A stretch of 64,000 bases of DNA from Sorangium cellulosum (GCF_004135735.1 NZ_CP012670.1:4051501-4115500); one strand, 5' to 3'. Positions 7,847-17,462 are shown, counted from the first letter of the stretch. Translations and numbers: made by a program. Notes: a model not told the origin generated them from the letters alone.

Positions 7847-8688
7847 GATCCCCCTTCTGGTTGTGTGCTGGTGAGCCCGGAGAGCCAACGGTCGCGCTGC
7901 GCCTCGGAGCGCGCGCTCCCGAAGAGGAGCGCCAGGAGCTCTCGCTTGAGGCGCAGGAACGCGTCATCGAGCTTGAGCTCCGGCGCGCGCGCCTCCCGCG
8001 GGAAAGGCACGTGGACGCTGGCCAGGACGCGGCCGGGCCGCCCGGAGAAGACCACGACGCGGTCGGACAGGAGCAGCGCCTCGTCCACGTCGTGCGTGAC
8101 GAACAGCGTCGTGATGCGGTGGCGCCGGATGAGGTGCAAGAGGAGCTCTTGCATCTGCTCGCGCGTCTGGGCGTCGAGCGCGCCGAACGGCTCGTCCATG
8201 AGCAGCACCTCGGGCTGCGCCACGAGCGCGCGCGCGAGGGCCGCGCGCTGCTGCATGCCGCCGCTCAGCTCCCCGGGGTAGCTGTCGCGGAAGTCCCACA
8301 GCCCGACCAGGCGCAGGAGGCCCTCGACGCGGGCCGCCTGCCGGTCCGGGGCCGCCGCGAGCCCCCTCGCGCGGCTCCTCGCGAGCGTCAGCGGAAAGCG
8401 GACGTTCTCCCGCACGCTGAGCCAGGGAAACAGCGTCTGCTGCTGGAAGACGAGGCCGAGCTCGGCGCCCGGGCCGAGCACGGGCTCGCCGTCGAGGGCG
8501 ACGCCGCCGGTGGTCGCCGGCTCGAGCCCGGCGGCGATGTGCAGGAGCGTCGATTTGCCACACCCGGAGGGGCCCACCAGGCTGACGAACTCGCCCTCGC
8601 TCGCGTCCAGATCGATCGCGGAGAGGGCGCTCGTCTCGCCGCGCCGGCCCGCGTAGGATTTGGTGACGCCGCGGATGGATAGCTTCAT
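7843..8688 (-). CDS. ABC transporter ATP-binding protein (SsuB/TauB/NrtD type)
   Basis: The protein has 281 aa. Walker A GPSGCGKST (39-47), Q-loop region VFQQQTLFPW, signature LSGGMQQR (141-148), Walker B VLLMDEP (161-167), D-loop ALD and H-loop THD (His 199) are all present, so it should hydrolyse ATP. PWLSVRENV after the Q-loop is typical of the nitrate/sulfonate/taurine group. Its ATG overlaps the permease stop, and its own stop overlaps the start of the binding protein. Confidence 0.93.
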   Translation of the reverse strand: MKLSIRGVTKSYAGRRGETSALSAIDLDASEGEFVSLVGPSGCGKSTLLHIAAGLEPATTGGVALDGEPVLGPGAELGLVFQQQTLFPWLSVRENVRFPLTLARSRARGLAAAPDRQAARVEGLLRLVGLWDFRDSYPGELSGGMQQRAALARALVAQPEVLLMDEPFGALDAQTREQMQELLLHLIRRHRITTLFVTHDVDEALLLSDRVVVFSGRPGRVLASVHVPFPREARAPELKLDDAFLRLKRELLALLFGSARSEAQRDRWLSGLTSTQPEGGS

Positions 8689-9530
8689 GGCCCGCCCCCC
8701 GGCGCCCAGCGGAACAGCCGGCGATGCGCCACGCGGAACACCCAGTCCAGGCCGAGGCCCAGGAGCCCGAGCACCACCAGATAAGCATAGATGCTCGGCG
8801 TCTGGATGAAGCGATAAAAACGCAGGATGCGAAAGCCGAGCCCCTCCGTCGCGGCCACGAGCTCCGCGACGACGACGTAGCTCCAGGCCCACCCGTTGCA
8901 CATCCGCAGCGCGCTCCAGATCCCGGGGAGGGCGGCGGGGGCCATGACGCGCCAGACGATCTCACGCCGCGTCGCGCCCAGGCTCTGGCTGATCTGGACG
9001 AGGGGCGCCGGCACCCGCCGCACCTCGTCCGCGGTCATGAGCAGGAGCTGAAAGAAGGTGCCCAGGAACACGAGGAGCACCTTCGCGCCCTCGCCGATGC
9101 CGGCGACGATCATGACGAGCGGGATGAGCGCCGGCACCGGGACATAGCGGAGGAACTCGGTCGGCGGCTCGAGCAGCGCGGCGACCGAGCGGAACGCGCC
9201 GGCGAGCACGCCGAGCGGGACGGCCAGGACCGCGGCGGCGACGAACCCCGCCGTGACGCGCAGGAAGCTGTGCTCGACGTCGATCCAGAACTCCTCGGCG
9301 ACGAGCGCGTCCGCCGCGGCGCGCGCGACGCTCCCGAGCGTCGGCACGACGACGCTGTTCACCCCGTCTCGCCCCGCGAGCGAGGCGTACGCCGCGAGCG
9401 TCAGGAGGAAGCTCGCCGCGCCGAGCGCGAGGCGCGCCCGCCCCGAGACGGGGCGGCCCAGGGCGAGCCAGCGGGGAGGGGCGCGTCCGCACTGTCGCGA
9501 CGGGGCGCGCGGCTTCGCGTCGACGAGCAT
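8685..9530 (-). CDS. ABC transporter permease (SsuC/TauC type)
   Basis: The protein has 281 aa with about six hydrophobic segments and the cytoplasmic EAA-like loop QSLGATRREIVWRVMAPAALPG that couples to the ATPase. The motif order matches binding-protein-dependent inner-membrane permeases of the nitrate/sulfonate family. It begins 3 nt after the stop of the isochorismatase-like gene and ends overlapping the ATPase start, so all five genes from 10136 down to 6342 probably form one transcript. Confidence 0.92.
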   Translation of the reverse strand: MLVDAKPRAPSRQCGRAPPRWLALGRPVSGRARLALGAASFLLTLAAYASLAGRDGVNSVVVPTLGSVARAAADALVAEEFWIDVEHSFLRVTAGFVAAAVLAVPLGVLAGAFRSVAALLEPPTEFLRYVPVPALIPLVMIVAGIGEGAKVLLVFLGTFFQLLLMTADEVRRVPAPLVQISQSLGATRREIVWRVMAPAALPGIWSALRMCNGWAWSYVVVAELVAATEGLGFRILRFYRFIQTPSIYAYLVVLGLLGLGLDWVFRVAHRRLFRWAPGGGP

Positions 9531-9533
9531 GCC

Positions 9534-10136
9534 CTAGCTCCACAAACGCATCACCGAGGCGCTGTCGGTGATGTAGGCGAACACGTCGCCCATGCAGCAG
9601 AGCGCGGCCTCGTGGAGCGCGACGGACGTCCCGGCGACCGCGTCGGCCGGCACGAGGACGCGGTAATCCATGTTCCTGGCGGTGAGCACCGTGCTCAGCA
9701 CGCAGATGTTGGTGCAAACACCGCAGCAGACGAGGTTCGTGACCCGCCGTTGCCGCAGCAGGAGGTCGAGCTCGGTGCCCATGAAGCAGTCATAACGCCG
9801 CTTGGCGCGGATCCAGAGGGCGCCCTCCGCGACCTCCACGCCGTCGGCCATCTCGCTCCCGCGGGTCCCGTCGATGCAGTGCAGCGGCTCGAACTCGAGC
9901 TCGATCCCGTAGTCGCTCCGATCCGGCCTGTGCATCTCCTGGGAGAAGACGATCGGGAGCTGGTTTCGCTTCGCCCACGCGACGAGCGAATTGACGGTTG
10001 GCACGAGCTCCCGGGCCCCGCGCGCCTCGCACGGAGCGCCCGCGTCGACGAAGTCGCGCTGCATGTCGATGACGAGCAGCGCCGTGTCGGCGGGGTGGAT
10101 CTTCTCGAGGGGCAGCGGACGGATGCGCGGCGTCAT
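9534..10136 (-). CDS. Isochorismatase-like cysteine hydrolase
   Basis: About 200 aa from the ATG at 10136; the frame is open further up (to 10268) and the start is not certain, because no strong ribosome site is seen. The catalytic triad of the family is visible: Asp 24 (LLVIDMQRDF), Lys 112 (WIRAKRRYD) and Cys 145 (GVCTNICV), with a cis-peptide-like GVCT turn. Members hydrolyse amide or ether bonds (nicotinamidase, N-carbamoylsarcosine amidase, ureidoacrylate amidase, maleamate amidase). As first gene of the transporter/deaminase operon it probably removes an amide or carbamoyl group from an imported N-compound. Confidence 0.85.
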   Translation of the reverse strand: MTPRIRPLPLEKIHPADTALLVIDMQRDFVDAGAPCEARGARELVPTVNSLVAWAKRNQLPIVFSQEMHRPDRSDYGIELEFEPLHCIDGTRGSEMADGVEVAEGALWIRAKRRYDCFMGTELDLLLRQRRVTNLVCCGVCTNICVLSTVLTARNMDYRVLVPADAVAGTSVALHEAALCCMGDVFAYITDSASVMRLWS

Positions 10137-10451
10137 CGTGGGGTGGGTGCTCCTGCGATTGCGCATGGCGAACGCAGAGGCCTTCGCCCGCGGGTCGAAC
10201 GGGACAACCGCCCTGCCATGCCAGGGTGAACCCTCAGGAATCTCACCAGCCTGTCGGCGGACCGTCAAGCACGATCGATCCCGTGGGGGCGTACTTCGCG
10301 GCTGCGATGGTGTGTGGACTCCACATCAGCGCGGGCGCGTGTCCCGGGGCGCGAGCTGGGTGGATGTGCGACGAGAGCGGCCGAGATTGGCGGCCTCCGG
10401 GGCGAGCCGGGGACCGCGGGGGGCCGGCCCGACGGCCGCGTCTCGCGCCCT
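10137..10451. other. Intergenic region upstream of the transporter operon, no gene
   Basis: This 315-bp stretch separates two minus-strand genes and should carry the operon promoter. A weak TTGACG is visible on the minus strand near 10264-10269, without a good -10. No conserved riboswitch pattern that I know could be fitted. Confidence 0.35.
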
Positions 10452-11453
10452 CTACCCGAGCGCCGTCTGGAGCCTTCGGGTCATGGCGCTTCGCCGGGCC
10501 ATCGCGTAACGCACGGCGGCCCGGAGATCTCGCCGGATGATGAGCTCCGCCAGCGCGTCTCCGGTGTGCACCAGCGACTGGGCGGTGCCCGCGGAGATGC
10601 CGGCGAGGACGCACTGCGCGCCGAGCAGGCTGACGGCCTGCACCGCGCGCAGGAGGTGGCGCGCGACGGCGCTGTCGATGAGCGGGACGCCGGTGAGATC
10701 GATGATCACGAAGTCGGCGTCGTGGCGCTCCACGCCGTGGAGGAGCGCCTCCATGATCTGGGCGCTCCGCATCGTGCTGATATTTCCCACGATCGGGAGG
10801 ACCAGGATGCCCTCGTCGATCGGCAGGACGGGCGCCGACAGCGTGGCTATCGTCGCGAGCAGGCGCTCCTGGGTGGCGAGCAGGTCGTCCTCGGCGCGCC
10901 GCAGCGCCTCTTCTGCCCTCTTGCGGTCGGTCATGTCGATCACGACCCCCGCCATACCGACCACGCGCCCCTCCGCGTCGCGGTAAGGGACGTTGTTCTC
11001 CAGCGTCCATCCGTCCGTCCCGTCCTCGCGCCTGTACTGGAGCTCCACGTTGAGCCGGGGAATCCCGGTCGACATGATGTCCTCGTCGTTGTCGTGGTAG
11101 CTGCGCGCGGTCTCCTCGACGAAGATGTCCTCGTCGCGCTTTCCGATGATCTTCTCGACCGGGAGCTGGTAGTGGGCGGCGTATGCCTTGTTGACGATGA
11201 GGTACCGGTGATGTCGATCCTTGAAGAAGACCATCGCCGGGATCGCGTCGAGCAGCGCGGCGTACACCGAGGACGACCGCGCCGCGCCGATCCTGTCGAG
11301 CAGGCTCGCCGGCTCGACGGGGCTCTCCGCGGACAGCGCCGCGCGGGCCTCTGCCAGCTCTCGCTCCAGCTCGGCGACGCGCGCGCGGAGCGCCGTCACC
11401 TCATCGCCGGGAGTCTGACAGTCAGCACCCTCGCGCTGCATCCGGGGTTCCAT
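10452..11453 (-). CDS. PAS-STAS regulatory protein (RsbR-like)
   Basis: The protein has 333 aa. A charged heptad-like helix (about 19-45) leads into a PAS domain (about 65-178; FFKDRHHRYLIVNKAY, then GVVIDMTDRK at its end), a second short helix (180-203) and a STAS domain (205-320). The STAS phospho-loop reads DLTGVPLIDS (252-261), with Thr and Ser placed as in RsbR/RsbS. Such proteins pass a sensed signal to a serine kinase or phosphatase partner in stressosome-like complexes. No switch kinase gene is next to it, so its partner must lie elsewhere. No transmembrane segment is present. Confidence 0.85.
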   Translation of the reverse strand: MEPRMQREGADCQTPGDEVTALRARVAELERELAEARAALSAESPVEPASLLDRIGAARSSSVYAALLDAIPAMVFFKDRHHRYLIVNKAYAAHYQLPVEKIIGKRDEDIFVEETARSYHDNDEDIMSTGIPRLNVELQYRREDGTDGWTLENNVPYRDAEGRVVGMAGVVIDMTDRKRAEEALRRAEDDLLATQERLLATIATLSAPVLPIDEGILVLPIVGNISTMRSAQIMEALLHGVERHDADFVIIDLTGVPLIDSAVARHLLRAVQAVSLLGAQCVLAGISAGTAQSLVHTGDALAELIIRRDLRAAVRYAMARRSAMTRRLQTALG

Positions 11454-11732
11454 GGGTCGGTCTCGTCACAACCGTCTCATGATTGCCCGGGCCGCCTCGC
11501 CTGTCAAGGCGACCGATGTCCTCTGTCGAGCGGGGGTCGCGCGGTCGAGTCCTGAGTTGCTCTGGCGCTGCCCTGGCGCTGCCCTGGCGATATTCCGTCT
11601 CACTCGATATTAGACAGCGCGTGGAGGCCATCGCCGCCATCGCGCGACATCCTGAGGGAGCGCCGGCGCTGTCCTCGCCTCGATGCGCTCTTGCGCAGTG
11701 CCCGCACTCCATGGGAAGCACGTTGTCCACGC

Positions 11733-14700
11733 ATGGGAACATCCACCTCACCTGTCGAAGGGTCGTCAACGACGGTCGAGGGGAGCGCGTCCGCTCCTCC
11801 CCGCGAGAGGATCGCCATCCTCGGCGGCGGCATGGCGTCGCTGACGGCGGCCTTCGCGTTGACCGACACGCCGGCGCTGCGCGAGCGCCACGAGCTCACC
11901 GTCTACCAGGATGGGTGGCTGCTCGGCGGCAAGGGCGCGAGCGTGCGCAGGATGGGGTCGCGCGCGCGCATCGAGGAGCACGGCCTGCACATCTGGCTCG
12001 GGTATTACGAGAACGCCTTCACGCTGCTGAAGCGCTGCTATGAAGAGCTCGGCCGCCCGCCCGGCGCCCCGATGGCGACGCTGCGCGACGCCTTCCTCAA
12101 GCACAGCGCGATCGTCATCGAGGAGCAGACCGGGCGCGGCTGGGAGCCCTGGAGCGTCAACTTCCAGGAGGACGACGACTGGCCGGGCGACGGGCGCCCG
12201 CTCCCGACCTTCGTGGAGAGCCTGCGGCGCAGCGTGCGGCAGGTGATCGAGTACGTGCGCACGTTCTGGGGGGAGATCCGGGGCCGCCGGGCCGAGGTCG
12301 ACGACGCGGTCGGGCAGGTCCAGCGGCTCCTGGAGGGCGCGGTCGCGCCCGGGGCGCCGCTGCTCCTCGGGGCCGTGGCGCGCGCGGTCGGCGACGGCCT
12401 GCGGGCGCTCCTCGCGCGGCTGGGGGACGCGGCGCGCCGCGACGTCGAGGTCGAGCCGCGCCTCCGGCGCCTCTGGGTGGTGCTCAACTTCTTCGGATCG
12501 ATCCTCGTGGGGGCCCTGCGCGACGGCCTGATCGGGCCGAACGCCGACTTCGAGGCGCTCGATGAGGTCGAGTTCGGCGACTGGCTCCGCCGCCACGGCG
12601 CCTCGGAGACGACGCTGTCGAGCGGCCTCGTGAAGGCGTTTTACCACCTCGCGTTCTGCGACGGCGACGGCGCCGGGGCGGGCCTCGCCCTGCTCGGGAT
12701 GCTGCGCATGTTCACGTGCTACCGGGGCGCCGTCTTCTACAAGATGCGCGCGGGGATGGGCGAGACCGTGTTCTCGCCGCTCTACGAGGTGCTGCGGCGC
12801 CGGGGTGTCCGCTTCGAGTTCTTCCACCGCGTGCGCCGGCTCGAGCTCTCGGCGGACCGGCGGCGCCTCGAGCGGATCGTCGTCGGGCGCCAGGCGACCC
12901 CGAGATCGGGCGAGTACCACCCGCTCGTCGAGGTCGGCGGGATCCCGTGCTGGCCCGACGCGCCGCTCCACGACCAGCTCGTCGAGGGCGAGGCGCTCGC
13001 CCGGAGCGGGGCGGACCTCGCCTCGTTCTGGTGCGACTGGCCCGACGTCGAGCGGCGGACGCTGCGTCGGGGCGCGGATTTCGATCGCGTGATCCTGGGC
13101 ATCTCGCTCGGCGCGCTGCCCTTCATCGCCTCGGAGCTCATCGAGGCGAGCCCGCGATGGCAGCGCATGGTCGAGCACGTGAAGACGGTGCGCACGGTGT
13201 CGATGCAGCTCTGGCTCAGCGAGCCGGTCGGCCGGCTCGCCATGAGCTCGCGCGCGCCGGTCGTCGGCGCCTTCCGGAGGCCGCTCGAGACGTGGGCCGA
13301 CATGACGCACCTCGCCCCGGTCGAGGGGTGGGAGGCGGGCGACGGCGTGAAGGGCGTCCTGTATGCGTGCGGCCAGCTCGGCAGCGGCGACGATCCGGTC
13401 TCACCGCGGGATCCGCGCGCGGAGGACCTGGCCGAGCTGGAGCGGATCGCGCTCGACTTTCTCGAGAAGGACATGGGCCACATCTGGCCAGCCGGCGCGG
13501 ACCCGGGGCGCGGCGGGCTGCGCTGGGAGGCGCTCTTCGATCCGGAGGGGCGCGCCGGCCCCGAGCGCCTGCGCGCCCAGTACCTGCGCGTCAACGCGAG
13601 CCCATCGGATCGCTATGTGCTGTCGGTGGCGGGCTCTCAGAAGCACCGGATCGCGCCCGGCGACGCCGGGTTCGAGGGCCTGGTGCTGGCGGGCGACTGG
13701 ACGCGGACCGGCTACGATCTCGGCTGCATCGAGGCGGCCACGATGTCGGGGCTGCAGGCGGCGCGGGCGCTCGGCGCGCCGGTGACGATCCTCGGCGAGG
13801 TCCCGCGCCGGCGCGAGGCGCCGCGGATCGAGCTGCCGCGCTACGTCGATCGCCCCGGGGAGATGGCGCTGCGATCTCCGTATGTCCTGGAGGACGTGTG
13901 GATGACCGCGCTCGCGCTGCGCGCGAGGCCGGGCGCGCTGCGCGCGCTCCTCGATCGCTACCTGAACACCCCGGCGCGCGGGCACGTCCGGTACATCCCG
14001 GCGGCGCCGCTCGTCGTGCTCGCCGCCTCGTTCTCCGAGCGCGCGTTCTCCGGCGATCCCGAGCACCGGCGCGTCGGCACCATGCCCGAGGCCGACATCG
14101 CCTTCTGGGTGCCCGCCTGGGCCCTCGGGCGCGGCCGCTTCGGGGGGATCCCGGAGCGGCTGGTCTGGTTCCTCCCGCACGTCTTCGTCTCGACCGGCGC
14201 CGCCGCGGCCGCGGGGCGGGAGGTCTACGGGTTTCCCAAGAGCGTGGTCGACGTCGAGCTGCGCCGCGCGGGGCGCGCGCTCGATCACCTGTCGATCACG
14301 GGCGAGGTGATCCCGCGGTTCTCGCCCGAGACGCGCGCCGGCCGGGGCCGGATCCTCGAGATCTCGCGGCGCGAGGTGGAGGCCGCGCCGCCGCGCTCGA
14401 TCGCCGAGGTGCTGGGTGAGCTCACCGGATCGTTCGGCCAGCCTCCCTCGTGGTCCACGTCGATCGCGCGCCGCCTCGCCGCGAACGAGGTCACCTTCGT
14501 GTTCCTGAAGCAGTTCCGCGACGCCGAGCACACCGATCGCGCCTGCTACCAGGCCATCATCGAGGCGACGGCCAGGGTTCAGGCCCTGCGTGGCCACGGG
14601 CGGCTGCCCGGCGCGCTGCGCGTCGCGTGGGGGGACCACGACAGCCACCCGTTCGAGGCCGATCTGGGCCTCGAGCCCGGCGGGCAGGAGGCCCTCGCCG

Positions 14701-14786
14701 CGGCGTGGGTCGACTTCGATTTCGTCCTGGAGCCGGGGCGCGAGGTGTTCCGCGCTGCGTCGAGGCCCGGGACGCCGGCCGGGTGA
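11733..14786 (+). CDS. FAD-dependent oxidoreductase fused to an acetoacetate-decarboxylase-like domain
   Basis: The protein has about 1017 aa; the start at 11733 is tentative (an in-frame ATG at 11691 is the alternative; neither has a clear ribosome site). The N-terminal two-thirds is a flavin amine-oxidase/desaturase-like domain: dinucleotide fold AILGGGMASLTAAF, an EEHGLHIWLG active-site-type segment, and the closing GDWTRTGYDLGCIEAA motif that contacts FAD. From about residue 680 a second domain resembles the acetoacetate decarboxylase family (RYIPAAPLVVLAASF, then WFLPHVFVSTGAA, GREVYGFPKS). The Lys of GFPKS could correspond to the catalytic lysine, but I cannot align it surely. Substrate and pathway are unknown; a lipid, terpenoid or pigment is plausible. 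Confidence 0.8.
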   Translation: MGTSTSPVEGSSTTVEGSASAPPRERIAILGGGMASLTAAFALTDTPALRERHELTVYQDGWLLGGKGASVRRMGSRARIEEHGLHIWLGYYENAFTLLKRCYEELGRPPGAPMATLRDAFLKHSAIVIEEQTGRGWEPWSVNFQEDDDWPGDGRPLPTFVESLRRSVRQVIEYVRTFWGEIRGRRAEVDDAVGQVQRLLEGAVAPGAPLLLGAVARAVGDGLRALLARLGDAARRDVEVEPRLRRLWVVLNFFGSILVGALRDGLIGPNADFEALDEVEFGDWLRRHGASETTLSSGLVKAFYHLAFCDGDGAGAGLALLGMLRMFTCYRGAVFYKMRAGMGETVFSPLYEVLRRRGVRFEFFHRVRRLELSADRRRLERIVVGRQATPRSGEYHPLVEVGGIPCWPDAPLHDQLVEGEALARSGADLASFWCDWPDVERRTLRRGADFDRVILGISLGALPFIASELIEASPRWQRMVEHVKTVRTVSMQLWLSEPVGRLAMSSRAPVVGAFRRPLETWADMTHLAPVEGWEAGDGVKGVLYACGQLGSGDDPVSPRDPRAEDLAELERIALDFLEKDMGHIWPAGADPGRGGLRWEALFDPEGRAGPERLRAQYLRVNASPSDRYVLSVAGSQKHRIAPGDAGFEGLVLAGDWTRTGYDLGCIEAATMSGLQAARALGAPVTILGEVPRRREAPRIELPRYVDRPGEMALRSPYVLEDVWMTALALRARPGALRALLDRYLNTPARGHVRYIPAAPLVVLAASFSERAFSGDPEHRRVGTMPEADIAFWVPAWALGRGRFGGIPERLVWFLPHVFVSTGAAAAAGREVYGFPKSVVDVELRRAGRALDHLSITGEVIPRFSPETRAGRGRILEISRREVEAAPPRSIAEVLGELTGSFGQPPSWSTSIARRLAANEVTFVFLKQFRDAEHTDRACYQAIIEATARVQALRGHGRLPGALRVAWGDHDSHPFEADLGLEPGGQEALAAAWVDFDFVLEPGREVFRAASRPGTPAG

Positions 14787-14928
14787 GCTCCGGCGCGGCG
14801 CCGCCTCGCCTCAGGCGGGCGACCGGCCGGGCGCCGACCGCGGCAGGCCACGGGATCGGCGGGCTGCCTGTCGGCGACCCGCCGTGGAGGCCCGCGGCGG
14901 AGGGCAGGGAAGGGAGGGCCCTCGCCGT

Positions 14929-16634
14929 CTAGAAGAAGCAGTAGAGCGACAGCTTGGTGCGCCCGTTGTCCGCCGTCACGTCGTCGGGGAAGGTCTGGTG
15001 CGAGTACTGATACGAGAGGCCCGCCCGGATGGCCGGCGTGATGTCGACGAACACGGTGCCGTCGACGTAGCGCGACTCGCTGAAGGCGGTGCGGAGATCG
15101 CTGTAACCGTTCTCCGCCGTGAGGTGGTCCGACCAGCCCTGGGTGTAGTTGGCGGCGACGGAGACGCGCCCCGCGGGGGGCAGGTAGTACTGGAGCCCGA
15201 CCATCCACCCCGTCCAGCCGAGGGTCTTCAGGCGGCCGCTCGCGTCGTAGGTCACGAGGCCGTTGTCGATGTTCGGCGCGAAGGCCGTCCCGTCAGGGAG
15301 AGCCGGGGGCGGCACGTTGCCCGCCACGCCGACCAGGTCCGCGATGCCGGTGCCGGTGAAGAACGAGCCGGTCAGCGTGAGCGCGTTGCCCGGGTCGTCC
15401 AGCGAGCTGGCCGGGATGATCGGGACCATCGCGCCGACCGAGAGCCCGTAGCCGTGCCCCGATCTCGAGTAGACCGGGGCGGCGGAGAGCTCCCTGACCT
15501 TGAAATGGCGATACGCGCCCGAGACGCCGATCGTCAGCGGGTTATGCAACATCCCGCCGGCGCCGAGCGTGTGGATCCCCTTCCAGCCGTTGAAGCCCAC
15601 GCGGAGCCCCGCGTGCACGTCCGGTATCTCGGAGTCGCGCTGCGGCCCTTTGTTGGCGGCCGCGGCGATCTCGAGGTTGAGGGGGTCCGTCTTCAACGAG
15701 TAGCCGAGGCGAACCTGCGGCATCCGCCCGAACACCTGGTTCACCAGCGGGAAGAAGGACGAGGTGGCCGGGGAGAAGAACGGCTGCCACCCGAACAGCT
15801 GATAGTACTGGCCGATCAGGACCTCGACGGAGCCCGCCTCGGCCTTGATGAACGCCTGCCGCATGCGGAAGGTGCCGCTGCTCACCATCGGGGCTTCGGC
15901 GATGTTGGGGGCCTGGCTGCCGAAGAAGTCCAGCTCCAGGGTGGCGGTGGTCTTGATCCCCGCGTACTCGGGCGCGTTCACCCTGACGCCGAACCGGGAG
16001 TTCCGCGCCGTGAAATGCGTGCGGCCGTGCGTGCCCGCGTAGGTGTCGTCGGTCTGGATCACCGTGGCCCCCACCGACTCGCCGAAGCTCTGGGTGGAGT
16101 CGTGCATGATGTCGAACTCCACCATCCCGTAGGCCGTGACGTCCCACTTGGACGTCACGGGCACGGGGGATGGAGCGGCGGGCTTGACGGCCTCCGCCGG
16201 GGGGATCGGCTGCGGAGCCGGAGCCACGGGCGCGGCCCCCGGGAGCGGCGAGGGCGTGGCCGGCGCCTCCGTGGCCGGCGGCTGCTGCGTCGCGGCGGCG
16301 TCCGTCGGCTGGGGAGCCGGCGCCGCCGCGGCCGGCGGGGCGGCCGGGCCGCGGGCTGGGCCGCCGCGGCCGGCGGGGCGGCCGGGGCCGCGGGCTGGGC
16401 CGCCGCGGCCGGCGGGGCGGCCGGGGCCGCGGGCTGGGCCGCCGCGGCCGCGGGAGCGGCCGGGGCCGCGGGCTGGGCCGGCGGCACCTGCGCCGCGGGC
16501 GGCGGGGCGGCCGGGGCCGCGGGCTGGGCCGGCGGCACCTGCGCCGCGGGCGGCGGGGGGGTCTGCGCGTGCGCGGCCGCCGCCACCAAGACAATCGACG
16601 CACCAAACAGGTTCGCAACCTTCAATCGGTTCAT
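14929..16634 (-). CDS. Outer-membrane porin-like protein with Ala/Pro-rich linker (reading frame broken by one base)
   Basis: A signal peptide starts at the ATG at 16634 (MNRLKVANLFGASIVLVAAA, cleaved near AHA-Q) behind AGGGGC. It runs into an Ala/Pro-rich linker made of tandem 39-bp units. The downstream body (frame entering at 16227, 432 aa) is beta-strand-rich: WDVTAYGMVEFDIMHD, RNSRFGVRVNAPE, a terminal SLYCFF ending in Phe. This fits a DcaP-like trimeric porin. The two parts are out of frame by one base. One linker unit has GGG (16346-16348) where its neighbour has GGGG; restoring that G joins them into a single 1,700-bp gene. It lies downstream of the uronate operon on the same strand and may import uronates, by inference. 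Confidence 0.72.
16337..16452. repeat. Tandem 39-bp units coding the porin Ala/Pro linker
   Basis: The GGGG blocks at 16375-16378 and 16414-16417 mark a 39-bp period, while the unit beginning at 16337 is only 38 bp long because its GGCCGGGG is reduced to GGCCGGG. Related degenerate units extend up to about 16560. Confidence 0.75.
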
Positions 16635-16811
16635 GTTCGAAGCCCCTGGGTTATCCATGGCGGCCGCGCCCGGGATCCCGTGCGGCCGCCGAGAGCGATT
16701 GCTTCTCCAAATGTCCCGCGCAGCGCCGCGTGGCTCGTGGCCCGTTCACCGGGTCGAGCTCCTCGGGCGGCGCTGGCTGGGATTGAAACGACGAGCGGTG
16801 TCTGCGCCTCC

Positions 16812-17462
16812 TCAGCGCTCGTCAGGCGGGCGGCACGCCTCGCGGAACGCGCGGGCGCGGGCGACGAGCTCCTCGCGGCGCCCCTCGCGCAGGAGCTTGA
16901 GGTCCACGAGGCTCGTGCCGACGCCGACCGCCTCCGCGCCCGCCGCGAGGAAGGCGCCCACGTTGTCCAGCGTCGCGCCGCCGGTCGGCATGAGCGGGAT
17001 ATGCGGCAGCGGCGCCTTGACCGCCCTGAGGTACGCGGCGCCGCCGAGGGCGTCGCAGGGGAACACCTTGATGACGTCCCCGCCCGCCCGGTGGGCCGCC
17101 ACGATCTCGGTGGGGGTCAGCGCGCCGGGGGCGTGGACGACGTTCATCGCGAGGCACGCCCTCAGCGTCGGCTCGTCCAGCGCCGGGCTGACGATGAAGC
17201 GCGCCCCGGCCTCGACGCACGCCTCCGCGGTGGCGGGGTCGAGCACGGTGCCCGCGCCGACGAGCGCCCGATCGCCGTGGCGCGCGGTGATCTCACGCAC
17301 GACCTCCACCGCGCCGGGCACGGTCATCGTGATCTCGAGCACGTCGAGCCCCCCCTCGATGAGGGCCTCGACCGCCTGAAACGCCAGCTCGGCCGAGCTC
17401 GTGCGCACGATGGGGACGAGGCGCGTGCGCCTGATCCATGCGAGGACGTCTCCCTTGTTCAT
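16812..17462 (-). CDS. eda: 2-dehydro-3-deoxy-phosphogluconate (KDPG) aldolase
   Basis: The protein has 216 aa; GGGAGG lies just before the ATG at 17462. This is a class I aldolase: the Schiff-base lysine is in VIKVFPCD, the general acid/base Glu in VLEITMT, and phosphate-binding loops are GAGTVLD and MPTGGA. It cleaves KDPG (or the unphosphorylated keto-deoxy acid in some members) to pyruvate and glyceraldehyde 3-phosphate. It is the last gene of the uronate operon, 37 nt after the carrier gene, and would supply the final step of the pathway. A KDG kinase is not present in the window. Confidence 0.93.
   Translation of the reverse strand: MNKGDVLAWIRRTRLVPIVRTSSAELAFQAVEALIEGGLDVLEITMTVPGAVEVVREITARHGDRALVGAGTVLDPATAEACVEAGARFIVSPALDEPTLRACLAMNVVHAPGALTPTEIVAAHRAGGDVIKVFPCDALGGAAYLRAVKAPLPHIPLMPTGGATLDNVGAFLAAGAEAVGVGTSLVDLKLLREGRREELVARARAFREACRPPDER

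Noticed and set aside
10137-10451. Possible riboswitch (TPP or guanidine type) before the NMT1-type transporter operon
   Set aside because: The conserved core sequences of these riboswitches are not found; only weak promoter-like words are visible.
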